DNA from: Arthrobacter_E sp041360795 | GTDB lineage: Bacteria; Actinomycetota; Actinomycetes; Actinomycetales; Micrococcaceae | DNA length: 64,000 nt | Direction of reading: 5' to 3' | NCBI RefSeq assembly: GCF_041360795.1 | Contig: NZ_JBFUPW010000002.1 | Span: 372,001 to 436,000, forward strand | Shown here: positions 1-9,522 of the stretch, one piece after another | How positions within the stretch are numbered: the first letter of the stretch is position 1 | Layout: each line of letters opens with the position of its first letter | Position numbers and translations under genes: made by a program | Notes under the pieces: generated by a model | What the model was told of the DNA's origin: nothing | The model's database searches: none | What the model saw: only the letters and a program-made list of their open reading frames with translations

Positions 1-7
1 GTCGGCC

Positions 8-1141
8 GTGTCAGATCCGGGTTTCATCGAGGGCCCAGGCCCGGGAGGGGTCGCCACCGGGCTGCCCGGCTCCCAGCAGGCGGTTCCCGAGCCCTTGTCC
101 CCTGAGGTGTTCTCCTCGGCGGCGCGAGCGATCCTCGACGCGGTCAACGGGGTGATCGACGGCAAGCAGGAGACCGCCCGCACCGCGCTCATGGTGCTCC
201 TGGCCCAGGGTCACCTGCTCCTCGAGGACGTCCCCGGCGTCGGCAAGACCATGCTGGCCAAGACCCTGGCCCGGGCCATTCACGGCAGCGTCTCCCGCAT
301 CCAGTTCACGCCCGATCTACTGCCGTCCGATGTGACCGGCGTGTCCATGTACAACCAGGCCAGCGGGGAGTTCGAATTCCGTCCGGGGCCCGTGTTCGCG
401 AACCTGGTGATCGGGGACGAGATCAACCGCGCCTCGGCCAAGACGCAGTCCGCCCTCCTCGAATGCATGGAGGAGAGCCAGGTCAGCGTGGACGGACAGG
501 TGTACCCGCTGGGTGCGCCGTTCATGGTCCTCGCCACCCAGAACCCCGTGGAGATGGAGGGCACCTTCCCCCTCCCCGAGGCGCAGCGGGACCGCTTCAT
601 GGCCCGGATCTCCATGGGCTACCCGGACCGCGCGGCCGAGCTCGACATGCTCGAGGCGCACCAGGGCCGGTCGCCCCTGAACGATCTGCGGCCCGTGGTG
701 GACACCGCGCTGCTGCGCCGGATGATCGCTACCGTGCAGGCCGTCCACGTCGCCGGACCCGTCAAGGAGTACGTGGTGGACCTCGGTCAGGCCACGCGCA
801 GCCATCCGGACATCGTCCTCGGCGCCAGCCCCCGTGCGCTGCTGCACGTCCTCAGGGCGGCCAAGGCGCACGCGGCCCTCGCGGGACAGGACTTCGTGCT
901 CCCGGACGATGTCGCCGTCGTCGCGCCGGACATCCTGGCCCACCGGCTCCTGCTGGACCGCCGCGCCGTGCTGAACGGCAAGGATGCGGCGAGCATCCTC
1001 GCGGGCATCCTGGAGCGGCTTCCCGTGGACACCGCGGCGTCCCGGGCGGCGGCCCGCCGGGCCGCCTCCCCGGCGTCCGACGGGCCGTCCCTGAGCTCCG
1101 CGGGCCTCTCCTCGCCCGGAGACCAGGCCCGGGTGCCATGA
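8..1141 (+). CDS. MoxR-family AAA+ ATPase
   Basis: This is a cytoplasmic AAA+ chaperone-like ATPase of the MoxR/RavA class, 377 aa. The Walker A motif (DVPGVGKT) is at residues 74-81, Walker B (LVIGDE) at about 133-138, and the sensor segment (LATQNP) at about 175-180; a helical lid domain follows. MoxR ATPases usually act with DUF58 and von Willebrand-type partners in metal insertion or envelope-protein maturation, but the substrate here is unknown. The last four bases (ATGA) overlap the start of the DUF58 gene, so the two are translationally coupled. The GTG at position 8 opens the frame at the window edge, so an upstream start cannot be excluded. The C-terminal 35 residues are Ser/Pro/Ala-rich and probably disordered. 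Confidence 0.93.
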   Translation: MSDPGFIEGPGPGGVATGLPGSQQAVPEPLSPEVFSSAARAILDAVNGVIDGKQETARTALMVLLAQGHLLLEDVPGVGKTMLAKTLARAIHGSVSRIQFTPDLLPSDVTGVSMYNQASGEFEFRPGPVFANLVIGDEINRASAKTQSALLECMEESQVSVDGQVYPLGAPFMVLATQNPVEMEGTFPLPEAQRDRFMARISMGYPDRAAELDMLEAHQGRSPLNDLRPVVDTALLRRMIATVQAVHVAGPVKEYVVDLGQATRSHPDIVLGASPRALLHVLRAAKAHAALAGQDFVLPDDVAVVAPDILAHRLLLDRRAVLNGKDAASILAGILERLPVDTAASRAAARRAASPASDGPSLSSAGLSSPGDQARVP

Positions 1142-2661
1142 GAGCCCGGCCGCTGAGCAGGCTGTCCCCCGCGAAGCTCCTCACCCGCCGGGGTCTGGGC
1201 TTCGTGCTGGTGGCCCTCCTCTGCCTGGCCGGAGCCTGGATCCTGGGGCGCCGCGATCTGCTCACGCTCTCCGTCTTCCTTCTCGCGCTCCCCGTCCTGG
1301 CCGTGCTGGGAGTGCGCAACCGTCACGAGCGCTTTCTCGTGCGCCGCGAATTCCATCCCCTCCCGGTGCAGGAGGGCACGACGACGACCGTCCACCTCTT
1401 CATCAGCCCCTCCGCCTCCGCGCCGGCCGGGTCGGCCGGGTCGTCCCACCCGGGCCGGCGGGCGCCCTGGGCCCGCTTGCGGGGCGGCGGATCCCTGGCC
1501 GAGTCGACGATGGTGGAGCAGCTGCCGGCCGACCTCGGTGGTTCGCCGCGGTTCCGCTACCCCTCCCGGGCCTCGCGGGGCGGAACGGTTTCCGCCTACG
1601 AGTACCGGGTGGCCCCACCGCATCGCGGGGTCTTCCCCGTGGGTGGGGTCACCGCGGAATTCCGGGACCCCTTCGATCTCGCCTGGAAACGCCACACGGT
1701 GGATCCTGGCACCGAGCTCCTCGTGACACCACGGCCCGGAGAACTCGCCCCCGGTCTGCTCGACCTGGTGCGGGGCCACGCCGGGATCGGAGTCGGCGGC
1801 AGTCAGACGACCAGCTGGGTCGCGAGCGCGAGCGAGAACGATGTGATGGTCCGCGAGTACCGGCACGGCGACGCACTGCGCCGGGTCCACTGGCCCTCGA
1901 CGGCGCGGCGTGGTGAGCTCATGGTCCGGCACGAGGAAGGCGGCGCGCTCCCCCGCATCACTTTGGTGCTGGATCAGCGCACCGCCGTCCACAGCGGCGG
2001 CGAACTGGCACCGTTCCCCGTCCCCGGGGCCGCCGCCTCGCTGCGCACCACGGTGTCGTTCGAATGGCAGCTCAGGACGTTCCTCTCCGTCGCACTGGGT
2101 CTCGCCGGACTGGGCCACGAACTGCGTCTTCAGGATCATGCGGGAGAGCCCGCCTTCCAGCGGTCCCGCAGCGCGCCGCACCCCGAGCTGGAGGTGATGG
2201 CGGCCGGGGAGGCGCCGGAGCTGCTTCCCGAATGTCTGGCGGCCCTCGAACTGACGGAGCACCCCGCCCCACTGGCCCTTTCGGGGACCGGCGGGCTGCT
2301 GGTGACCTTCACGGGCCGGCTGGGGCTCGACGACGCGCGGCACCTCGTCAGCGGCACGCTGAGCGGTGCGGGGACCGCCGCATCCTGGGCCGGCTCCCGC
2401 GGGACGCCCCAGGCGACCGTGATCAGCTGCTGGCCCACCAGCCCGGGCGCCGACGTCCGCGACCTGCTGGAGACTGCCGGCTGGCGCGTCCTGTGGGCCT
2501 CACCCGGCGACTCCCCGTCCCGGCTCCTGGAACGCTGGGCGGGCGCCACCGCGACCGCCGCGGCCCCGGCGCACGCGGCCGGGCACGGCGCCATTCACAC
2601 ACCCGCGCACGCGGCCGGCCACCCGGCCAGGCACACCGCAGCCGGTGGTGACGCGGCATGA
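1138..2661 (+). CDS. DUF58 domain-containing membrane-anchored protein
   Basis: A 507-aa DUF58 protein. Two hydrophobic helices lie near the N-terminus (about residues 19-60), which should anchor it in the membrane with the rest in the cytoplasm. The family-defining segment reads YRHGDALRRVHWPSTARRG, near residues 241-259. DUF58 proteins carry a vWA-like fold and are standard partners of MoxR ATPases. The start ATG overlaps the moxR stop and the stop overlaps the next gene, both as ATGA, so all three are probably made in fixed ratio. The last 50 or so residues are rich in Ala/His (repeated HAAGH) and look disordered. The biochemical role is unknown. Confidence 0.9.
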   Translation: MRARPLSRLSPAKLLTRRGLGFVLVALLCLAGAWILGRRDLLTLSVFLLALPVLAVLGVRNRHERFLVRREFHPLPVQEGTTTTVHLFISPSASAPAGSAGSSHPGRRAPWARLRGGGSLAESTMVEQLPADLGGSPRFRYPSRASRGGTVSAYEYRVAPPHRGVFPVGGVTAEFRDPFDLAWKRHTVDPGTELLVTPRPGELAPGLLDLVRGHAGIGVGGSQTTSWVASASENDVMVREYRHGDALRRVHWPSTARRGELMVRHEEGGALPRITLVLDQRTAVHSGGELAPFPVPGAAASLRTTVSFEWQLRTFLSVALGLAGLGHELRLQDHAGEPAFQRSRSAPHPELEVMAAGEAPELLPECLAALELTEHPAPLALSGTGGLLVTFTGRLGLDDARHLVSGTLSGAGTAASWAGSRGTPQATVISCWPTSPGADVRDLLETAGWRVLWASPGDSPSRLLERWAGATATAAAPAHAAGHGAIHTPAHAAGHPARHTAAGGDAA

Positions 2662-5060
2662 CCACCGCCCCGGAACGGGTGCCGGGCCCGAGCCGGCCCG
2701 GGGGGATCCTCCTGCCCGTCACGGCCTGCGTCTGCGCCCTGCTGGCTTCCGCGGCGGCAGGGCTCTCCGGCGTCATCTACGGATGGTCCTGGTTCCTCCC
2801 TGTGCTCATCGCGGTCCAGGTGACCGGGACGGCGCTCGTCGTTCCCCGTTTCTTCACCCGCAGCGCCTGGGTCCCCTACGCGACGGGAGCGGTGGCACTC
2901 GGCCTGATCCTCAACGCGCTGTTCCTGTCCGACCGGGCGTTCCTGGGCATCCTGCCGAGCCCGGCGGCCTGGGGCGGCTTCTGGGACCTCATGGCCGAGG
3001 CCCAGAACACCGTGCAGCACGAGTTCGTCCCGGTCAATCCGGGACCCGGGATCACCTATCTCGTCTCGGGGTGTCTGGGTCTGCTGGTGCTCATCACGGA
3101 CTGGATCGTGGTGCGGGCACGGCACCCGCTCGCGGCGGCCGGCCCGGTCCTCGCCGTCCTTCTGGTGCCCGCACTCCTCAACTACACGAGCGTGGGCGCG
3201 TGGCCCTTCGCGGCGACGGCGTTCTTCTTCACCATCCTTCTCGCGATCTCCCGGCGCGCCCTGCGCGCCGCCCAGGAGGCCGAGAACCCGGCGGAGATCA
3301 CCCGCGGCGCCGCCCAGAACAGCGCATCCCGCGGACTCGGCCGGGCCACCGTGCTCGGCTCCGCCGCCGTCGCGCTGGCGCTGGTGATCCCCGCGCTGGT
3401 CCCGGGATTCACCGAAGGCCTCTTCCCGCAGGGCTCGCGGCTCGGATCGCTCGGCAAGAGCAACGGTCTGAACCCGGTGCTCTCCCTCAGCAGCAACCTC
3501 CGCCAGCAGGGCACCGGCACCGTCATCAGCTACGTCACCGATGCCTCCTCGCCGCCCTATCTGCGGCTGACCACGATCGACTCGTTCACCGGCGACCGCT
3601 GGGAACCGGAGAAGTACAACGGCGGCTACCTCGGCTCCGTCCGGCAGTTCGACGACGGCAAAATGCACCTGACGCCGGAGAAATCCACCGGACCGCTGTT
3701 CTTCTCCACCGTGATCAGCACCCACGACTTCTCAAGCCCCTACCTCCCGATGGTCACGAACCCCGCGGTGGTCGAGGGCGCCAAGGGCGATTGGGGCTAC
3801 GACGCGGACAATCTCACGGTCCGGAGCCGCAGCGGGGACTCCACGAGCGCCAACGAGGTCTACACGGTGCGCTCCTTCAACCAGGACTGGACGGCAGAGG
3901 AGCTCCGGCGGCCCGCCACTCTCCCCCTGCAGGTCATGGAGAAGTTCCGCGAGCTGCCGGCCACCTTGCCCCGCGTCATCGGGGAGACCGCACTTCAGGT
4001 CACGCGCACCGCCGACACGCCGTTCGACAAGGCGATGGCCTTGCAGCAGTACCTGCGCGGCCCGGCCTTCAGCTACTCGGTCACCGCCCCGGCGGACCAC
4101 GGCTACGACGGCACCGGCATGGAGGTCCTGGCAAAGTTCCTGGACGCCAAGAGCGGGTACTGCATCCACTACGCCACGGCGATGGCCGTCATGGCCCGGG
4201 CGATCGGCCTCCCGAGCCGTGTGGCGGTGGGCTTCGCGCCGGGCCGTGCCACGGGGGTCACGCAGGCCGGCGAACAGGGCGGGCCCACCCGGACGGAGTA
4301 TGCCGTAGCAGCCCAGGACGCCCACGCCTGGCCCGAGATCTACCTGGAGGGCCCGGGCTGGATCCCCTTCGAACCCACCCCTTCGCGCGGCATCGTGCCC
4401 GGCTACGCCGTCGACCCGTCCGCCACCAACGTCCCGGATTTCGACCCCGAGGGGCTCCGACCCCGGGCCACCAGCACCGTCACCTCCACCCCGCAGGCCT
4501 CCGCGTCGGCCACCACCACCCCGGTTCCGCAGGCCGCGCCCAGGGCGACCCCGCCGTGGTGGGAGTCGCTCGACTGGGGACACCTGATCTGGGGCGTGGC
4601 CGTCGTCGTCGTGCTGGGGATCGCCTCCGTCCTGCCGCAGGCCCTCCGCGGACGGCAGAGGGCGCGCAGGCTCTCCCCCGCGCAGAGCGGCGCCGGGGTG
4701 AGGATCGGCGCGATGGAAGAGCTGCTCGCCACCGCGGAGGACCACGGCGTTCCCGCCCGCGACGCCGAGACGCCCCGGGCCTTCGCCGCCCGGCTGGAGG
4801 ACGGCCTGCCCGAGCCCGGCCGCGTGGCCGTGCAGGCTCTCGTGAGGGACTACGAGTCCGCCCGGTACGGCGACCACGACGACGGCGCCGGGCCGGAGTC
4901 CACGGCGCAGGCGGCCCGGGCGCGGGTCGCCGCCGTCGAACGATCCCTCGGCGACCGCGAAGGACGCCTCGCGCGGTGGCGCGCGCGCTGGGTCCCGCCG
5001 TCGCTGAGGCGTGCTGGTCCGTGGCGCGGTGGTCAGGGGCACGGGGGTCGGCGGCACTGA
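2658..5060 (+). CDS. Transglutaminase-like membrane protein (TgpA-type)
   Basis: An 800-aa multi-pass protein with an N-terminal block of about five or six membrane helices (residues 15-250), an extracytoplasmic transglutaminase-like domain, a Pro/Thr/Ala-rich linker, one further helix (about 640-660) and a cytoplasmic DUF4129-like tail. Papain-like catalytic residues are visible: the Cys in GYCIHYATAMA near residue 500 and the His in DAHAWPEIYLEG near residue 556. It is the third member of the MoxR-DUF58-transglutaminase operon and is coupled to DUF58 by ATGA. Operons of this form are common in actinobacteria. The cross-linked or hydrolysed substrate is unknown, and an envelope protein or peptidoglycan peptide is an inference. 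Confidence 0.88.
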   Translation: MTTAPERVPGPSRPGGILLPVTACVCALLASAAAGLSGVIYGWSWFLPVLIAVQVTGTALVVPRFFTRSAWVPYATGAVALGLILNALFLSDRAFLGILPSPAAWGGFWDLMAEAQNTVQHEFVPVNPGPGITYLVSGCLGLLVLITDWIVVRARHPLAAAGPVLAVLLVPALLNYTSVGAWPFAATAFFFTILLAISRRALRAAQEAENPAEITRGAAQNSASRGLGRATVLGSAAVALALVIPALVPGFTEGLFPQGSRLGSLGKSNGLNPVLSLSSNLRQQGTGTVISYVTDASSPPYLRLTTIDSFTGDRWEPEKYNGGYLGSVRQFDDGKMHLTPEKSTGPLFFSTVISTHDFSSPYLPMVTNPAVVEGAKGDWGYDADNLTVRSRSGDSTSANEVYTVRSFNQDWTAEELRRPATLPLQVMEKFRELPATLPRVIGETALQVTRTADTPFDKAMALQQYLRGPAFSYSVTAPADHGYDGTGMEVLAKFLDAKSGYCIHYATAMAVMARAIGLPSRVAVGFAPGRATGVTQAGEQGGPTRTEYAVAAQDAHAWPEIYLEGPGWIPFEPTPSRGIVPGYAVDPSATNVPDFDPEGLRPRATSTVTSTPQASASATTTPVPQAAPRATPPWWESLDWGHLIWGVAVVVVLGIASVLPQALRGRQRARRLSPAQSGAGVRIGAMEELLATAEDHGVPARDAETPRAFAARLEDGLPEPGRVAVQALVRDYESARYGDHDDGAGPESTAQAARARVAAVERSLGDREGRLARWRARWVPPSLRRAGPWRGGQGHGGRRH

Positions 5061-5086
5061 CGACCGCCGGAAGCCCGGTCAACACG

Positions 5087-5130
5087 ACGGCGCCCGTCCG
5101 CTGCCCCGGAGGGCGGCGGACGGGCGCCGT
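5087..5130. terminator. Bidirectional hairpin terminator
   Basis: A perfect 15-bp G/C-rich stem (arms 5087-5101 and 5116-5130) lies between the convergent transglutaminase and aldehyde dehydrogenase genes. There is no T-run on the plus side. Confidence 0.6.
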
Positions 5131-5192
5131 GGCGGTCCCTCAGGGGACCAGGGGCACTGCCGTCGGTTGCGAGAAGGCGGCGGCGCCGTGGA

Positions 5193-6680
5193 TCAGTTGG
5201 CGTACGGGTCGGCGATGCCGATGTACTGGGTGGTGGTGTATTCGGCGATACCCTCGGCGCCGCCTTCACGGCCCAGACCGGACTGCTTCACGCCACCGAA
5301 CGGAGCGGCGGCGTTCGAGATGACACCGGCGTTGAAGCCGACCATGCCGAACTCGATCTGCTCGGCCACACGGAACATCCGCGCGTAGTCGCGGGTGTAG
5401 ACGTACGAGGCCAGGCCGTACTCGCTCGCGTTGGCCAGCTTGATGGCCTGCTCCTCGGAGGAGAAGGTGGTCACGGGGGCCACCGGGCCGAAGATCTCGC
5501 TGCGGAGGATGTCGGCGTCGTTCGGGACGTTGGAGAGGACGGTGGGGGCGTAGAAGTAGCCCTCGCCCTCCACCGGTGCGCCGCCGGTCGCGACGGTGGC
5601 GCCGGCCTCGACGGCTGCCGTCACCAGAGCGTGGACGTCGTCACGGGCGCCGGAGTCGATGAGCGGTCCGACGTTGGTCTCGGATTCGGTGCCGCGGCCC
5701 GTGCTGAGCGCGGCCATGGCGGTGGAGAACTTCGCGGTGAACTCCTCGGCCACGGACTCGTGGACCAGGAAGCGGTTGGCGGCGGTGCAGGCCTCGCCCA
5801 TGTTGCGCATCTTGGCGGCCATGGCGCCCTCGACGGCCTTGTCCAGATCGGCGTCCTCGAAGACCAGGAACGGGGCGTTGCCACCGAGCTCCATGGAGGT
5901 GCGGAGCACATTGTTGGCAGCATCGGCGATCAGGCGCTTGCCCACGGCGGTGGAACCGGTGAAGGACACCTTGCGGAGGCGGGAGTCCTTCATGATCGGG
6001 CCGGAGATCGAGGAAGCGCTGGAGGAGGACACGACGTTCACGACGCCGGCCGGGACACCGGCCTCGACCAGGGTGGCCACGAAGAGCTGCGTGGTGAGCG
6101 GGGTGAACTTGGCGGGCTTGATCACCATGGTGCAGCCTGCGGCGATCGCCGGGGCGATCTTGCGGGTGGCCATGGCCAGCGGGAAGTTCCACGGGGTGAT
6201 GAGCAGGCAGGGGCCGACCGGCTTGCGCTGCACGAGGATCTTGTTCTTGCCCTCGGGAGTGGTGAGGTAACGGCCGTAGTCACGCACGGTCTCCTCGGAG
6301 AACCAGCGCAGGAACTCGGCGCCGTAGGTGACCTCGCCGCGGGCCTCGGCCAAGGGCTTGCCCATTTCGAGGGTCATCAGGAGGGCGAAGTCATCGGCGC
6401 GCTCGGTGACCAGGTCGAAGGCGCGGCGCAGGATCTCGGCGCGCTCACGCGGAGCGGTGCGGGCCCATTCGGCCTGCACGGCGTCTGCCGCGTCGAGCGC
6501 GGCCATGGCGTCCTCGCTGGTGCCGTCGGCGATGCTCAGCAGCACCTTGCCGGTGGCCGGATCCTCGACGTCGAAGGTCTTGCCGGTGGAGGCTGCACGC
6601 CACTCACCGTTGATGAACAGGCCGGTGGGGACCTTGGCGAGCAGCTCTGCCTCGCGCTCGGCGGTGATCGCGGAAGTCAT
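5193..6680 (-). CDS. gabD: NAD(P)-dependent succinate-semialdehyde dehydrogenase
   Basis: A 495-aa aldehyde dehydrogenase that oxidises succinic semialdehyde to succinate, the last step of GABA breakdown. The cofactor-fold motif FTGST is at 240-244, the catalytic Glu is E264 (MELGG) and the nucleophilic Cys is C298 (GEACTAANR). The length and these motifs fit GabD2-like SSADHs of actinobacteria. The chosen ATG is preceded by AAGGAG at good spacing; an upstream in-frame ATG would add 42 residues with no homology-like content. No GABA transaminase is adjacent, so the gene stands alone. An 18-bp palindrome about 125 bp upstream may be its operator. Closely related aldehyde dehydrogenases cannot be excluded as the true specificity. 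Confidence 0.88.
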   Translation of the reverse strand: MTSAITAEREAELLAKVPTGLFINGEWRAASTGKTFDVEDPATGKVLLSIADGTSEDAMAALDAADAVQAEWARTAPRERAEILRRAFDLVTERADDFALLMTLEMGKPLAEARGEVTYGAEFLRWFSEETVRDYGRYLTTPEGKNKILVQRKPVGPCLLITPWNFPLAMATRKIAPAIAAGCTMVIKPAKFTPLTTQLFVATLVEAGVPAGVVNVVSSSSASSISGPIMKDSRLRKVSFTGSTAVGKRLIADAANNVLRTSMELGGNAPFLVFEDADLDKAVEGAMAAKMRNMGEACTAANRFLVHESVAEEFTAKFSTAMAALSTGRGTESETNVGPLIDSGARDDVHALVTAAVEAGATVATGGAPVEGEGYFYAPTVLSNVPNDADILRSEIFGPVAPVTTFSSEEQAIKLANASEYGLASYVYTRDYARMFRVAEQIEFGMVGFNAGVISNAAAPFGGVKQSGLGREGGAEGIAEYTTTQYIGIADPYAN

Positions 6681-6804
6681 GGCGACTCCTTCGTGCTTGG
6701 GGGTACTGGGGTCAGCGGGCCTTCCAGGAAGACCCTTCCCAGCCAAGTTATCGCCGCGTTGTGACGCACGTCTACGCGGGGGTGCACTAGGGATCCCCTG
6801 GTTC

Positions 6805-6822
6805 ACTGTGCACCTGCACAGT
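6805..6822. promoter_or_regulatory. 18-bp palindrome upstream of the SSADH gene
   Basis: Perfect 8-bp arms (ACTGTGCA / TGCACAGT) are separated by CC. The site lies between the SSADH start and the rsmI stop, so it is placed to control the SSADH gene. The regulator is not identifiable from the window. Confidence 0.4.
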
Positions 6823-6840
6823 CCTGCGGACTGGCGAGGA

Positions 6841-7698
6841 TCAGCTCCGTGCGGCGAGGACCGCCTGGTACAGCTCGCGCTTGCTCACGCCCTGAGCCTC
6901 CGCGACGACGGCGACGGCCTCCTTGAGCCGCAGGCCCTCAGCCGTCAGGGCGGAGACGGCCTCGATGTGGTCCTCTGGGCGGCTTGGCTCAGGCTCCCCC
7001 GCTCCCCCGACCACGACGGCGATCTCACCGCGGACCTCGCCCGACGCGGCCCAGGTGACGAGTTCATCGAGCGATCCTCGGATGACCTCTTCATAGGTCT
7101 TGGTGAGCTCGCGGCAGACGGCGGCCTGGCGGTCCGTTCCGAACACCTCGCGCAGAGCGGTCAGCATGACCTCGAGCCGGTGCGGCGCCTCGAAGAACAC
7201 CATCGTGCGGCGCTCCTGAGTCAGCTCGCGGAGCGCGCCCAGGCGGTCGCCGGTCTTGCGGGGCAGGAAACCTTCGAAGGTGAAGCGGTCGGTGGGCAGA
7301 CCGGACAGGGCGAGGGCGGTGAGCACGGCGGACGGCCCCGGGACCGCGGTGACCAGCACCCCGGCGTCGACGGCGGCAGAGACCAGGCGGAAACCGGGAT
7401 CCGAGACCGCGGGCATGCCGGCGTCGGACACCACCAGGATGGTCTGCCCCTCCGCGACGAACTCCAGGAGTTCCTCGGCGCGTTCGCGCTCGTTGTGCTC
7501 GTGGTAGCTGATGACACGGCCGGAGACCGTCACGCCGAGCCCCTGAACGAGGCGGTGCAGGCGCCGGGTGTCTTCGGCCGCGATCACGTCCGCGGTCTCC
7601 AGGAGTTCCCGCAGCCGGGGCGAGGCGTCCCCGAGGTTGCCGATCGGCGTGGCCGCGAGGACCACACGCCCTTCACCCTGCACCACTCGCTCAGCCAT
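6841..7698 (-). CDS. rsmI: 16S rRNA (cytidine-1402-2'-O)-methyltransferase
   Basis: RsmI 2'-O-methylates C1402 of 16S rRNA using SAM. The protein is 285 aa, the usual length. The N-terminal signature LAATPIGNLGDASPR and the segments AEDTRR, SDAGMPAVSDPG and PGPSAVLTALALSGLP are all characteristic of this tetrapyrrole-methylase-fold family. The ATG at 7698 was preferred over an upstream start, which would run into the divergent mannosyltransferase gene 45 bp away. From memory, the divergent rsmI/pmt pair is conserved in actinobacteria, including mycobacteria. Confidence 0.95.
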   Translation of the reverse strand: MAERVVQGEGRVVLAATPIGNLGDASPRLRELLETADVIAAEDTRRLHRLVQGLGVTVSGRVISYHEHNERERAEELLEFVAEGQTILVVSDAGMPAVSDPGFRLVSAAVDAGVLVTAVPGPSAVLTALALSGLPTDRFTFEGFLPRKTGDRLGALRELTQERRTMVFFEAPHRLEVMLTALREVFGTDRQAAVCRELTKTYEEVIRGSLDELVTWAASGEVRGEIAVVVGGAGEPEPSRPEDHIEAVSALTAEGLRLKEAVAVVAEAQGVSKRELYQAVLAARS

Positions 7699-7743
7699 GG
7701 CGACAAGCCTATCCCCAGACGCACCGCCCGGTAGCATGACTAC

Positions 7744-9486
7744 GTGACCCAGACCGAAGAGGCCGCGCTGGACGGCGGCACCGCCAGTGCTTCCCCGGCT
7801 GATGCGTCCCCGGGGGGACCCCGGCACGGCGGAATCCCTGCGACGGTCCGGAAACGCCGCCTCGCGCAGGGCAAGGCCTCCTGGGTCCTGGACCCGAAGG
7901 TGGCCTACACCCGGGAAAGTCTCCTGGAACGGCTGCTGGGCCCCGTCCAGTCCTGGCGCGACTTCACCCCCACCCTGCGCCTCTGGTTCTGGCTCGGACC
8001 CCTCCTGACCGCCGTCCTCGGCGGCGTGCTGCGGTTCGTCCGGCTGGGTGAGCCGCGGTCACTGGTCTTCGACGAGACCTACTACGTCAAGGACGCGTAC
8101 TCGCTCCTGCAGTCCGGCTTCGAACGCAACTGGGCCAAGGACGCGAACGCCGCCTTCAACCAGGGCGACCCGAGCCAGATCCTCGACACCGGCGAATACG
8201 TGGTCCATCCGCCGCTCGGCAAGTGGATGATCGCCTGGGGCATGGACCTCTTCGGCCAGGGCGACACCTTCGGCTGGCGCTTCTCCTCCGCCGTCGTGGG
8301 CACGCTGTCCATCCTCATCCTGGCGCTCGTGGCCCAGAAACTCTTCAACTCCGTCACCCTCGGCGCCATCGCGGGCCTGCTGCTGGCGGTGGACGGCACC
8401 CATCTGGTCATGTCGCGGATCGGCATCCTGGACATCTTCATCGAGTTCTGGGTGCTGCTCGCCTTCGCGTTCCTGCTTCTGGACCGCAGCGACGGACGAC
8501 GGCGGCTCGCCACCCGGCTGTCCGCCCTCGCCGCCGCGTCGCCGGACGGCGTCCCGTCCGAGGCCGCGCTCCGCTGGGGCCCGGGTCTCGGCTTCCGCTG
8601 GTGGCGCCTGGCCGCCTCCGCCTCCATGGGCGCCGCCGTCGGCATCAAGTGGTCCGGGCTCTTCTTCGTGGCCGTGTTCGGCCTGCTCATGGTGTTGTGG
8701 GACATGAACGCCCGGCGCGTTGCCGGGATCCGGAACTGGGCCGTGGCCGGGATCGTCCGGGACGGCGTGCCCGCGTTCTTCCTCTTTCTGGGCACCGCCA
8801 CGGTGGTCTACCTCTCCACCTGGACCGGCTGGTTCCTCAGCAACGACGCCTACAACCGCCACTGGGCCGAACAGAACCCGGGCAAGGGCGTGCAGTGGCT
8901 TCCGCCTGCGCTCCGCTCCCTCTGGGATTTCCACGTCCAGGCCTACACCTTCCACCAGGGCCTCAGCTCGGACCACCCGTACAAGGCGAGCGCCTGGACC
9001 TGGCTGGTCCTGGGCCGCCCCACCTCCTTCTACTACCAGTCACCGCAATGCGGTCCGAGTGCCCAGGAGAAGTGCTCCGACGCCATTCTGAGCGTCGGCA
9101 ACCCCCTCATCTGGTGGGGCGCCACGATCGCCCTGCTGGTGGTCCTCTTCTACTGGGCAGGTCGCCGCGACTGGCGCGCCGGGGCCATCCTGGCGGGCAT
9201 GGCCGGAGGGTATCTCCCCTGGTTCATGTATCCGGAACGGACCACGTTCTTCTTCTACGCCGTCTCCTTCGAGCCCTTCCTGATCCTCGGGCTCTGCTAC
9301 GCCCTGGGCCTCATCCTCGGCCGGCAGGGGGATCCACCGTGGCGGCGCCGCTCGGGCTTCCTGGTGGTGGCGTGCTTCCTCGCGGCGGTGCTCCTGCTCT
9401 CCGCGTTCTTCTACCCCATCTGGACCGCCGAGACCATCAGCTACAACGACTGGCGTCTGCGCATGTGGATGCCTTCCTGGATCTGA
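7744..9486 (+). CDS. pmt: Polyprenyl-phosphomannose--protein O-mannosyltransferase (PMT family)
   Basis: A 580-aa integral membrane glycosyltransferase (GT39) that moves mannose from polyprenyl-phosphate-mannose onto Ser/Thr of exported proteins. The conserved acidic loop motif VFDETYYVKDAYSLL follows the first membrane helix (about residues 110-125), and a second loop contains HPPLGKWMI. Roughly ten hydrophobic segments can be counted. A 75-residue cytoplasmic N-terminal extension precedes the first helix. Translation starts at GTG. It is divergent from rsmI and probably shares a promoter region with it. Its donor pathway depends on ManA, encoded at 28.6 kb. Confidence 0.93.
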   Translation: MTQTEEAALDGGTASASPADASPGGPRHGGIPATVRKRRLAQGKASWVLDPKVAYTRESLLERLLGPVQSWRDFTPTLRLWFWLGPLLTAVLGGVLRFVRLGEPRSLVFDETYYVKDAYSLLQSGFERNWAKDANAAFNQGDPSQILDTGEYVVHPPLGKWMIAWGMDLFGQGDTFGWRFSSAVVGTLSILILALVAQKLFNSVTLGAIAGLLLAVDGTHLVMSRIGILDIFIEFWVLLAFAFLLLDRSDGRRRLATRLSALAAASPDGVPSEAALRWGPGLGFRWWRLAASASMGAAVGIKWSGLFFVAVFGLLMVLWDMNARRVAGIRNWAVAGIVRDGVPAFFLFLGTATVVYLSTWTGWFLSNDAYNRHWAEQNPGKGVQWLPPALRSLWDFHVQAYTFHQGLSSDHPYKASAWTWLVLGRPTSFYYQSPQCGPSAQEKCSDAILSVGNPLIWWGATIALLVVLFYWAGRRDWRAGAILAGMAGGYLPWFMYPERTTFFFYAVSFEPFLILGLCYALGLILGRQGDPPWRRRSGFLVVACFLAAVLLLSAFFYPIWTAETISYNDWRLRMWMPSWI

Positions 9487-9522
9487 CCCGGATCCGAGAC
9501 GACAGGAACTGGAACCCCCGTC

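Noticed and set aside
5061..5192. Small RNA gene in the gap after the transglutaminase operon
   Set aside because: The G/C-rich hairpin is adequately explained as a terminator between convergent genes.
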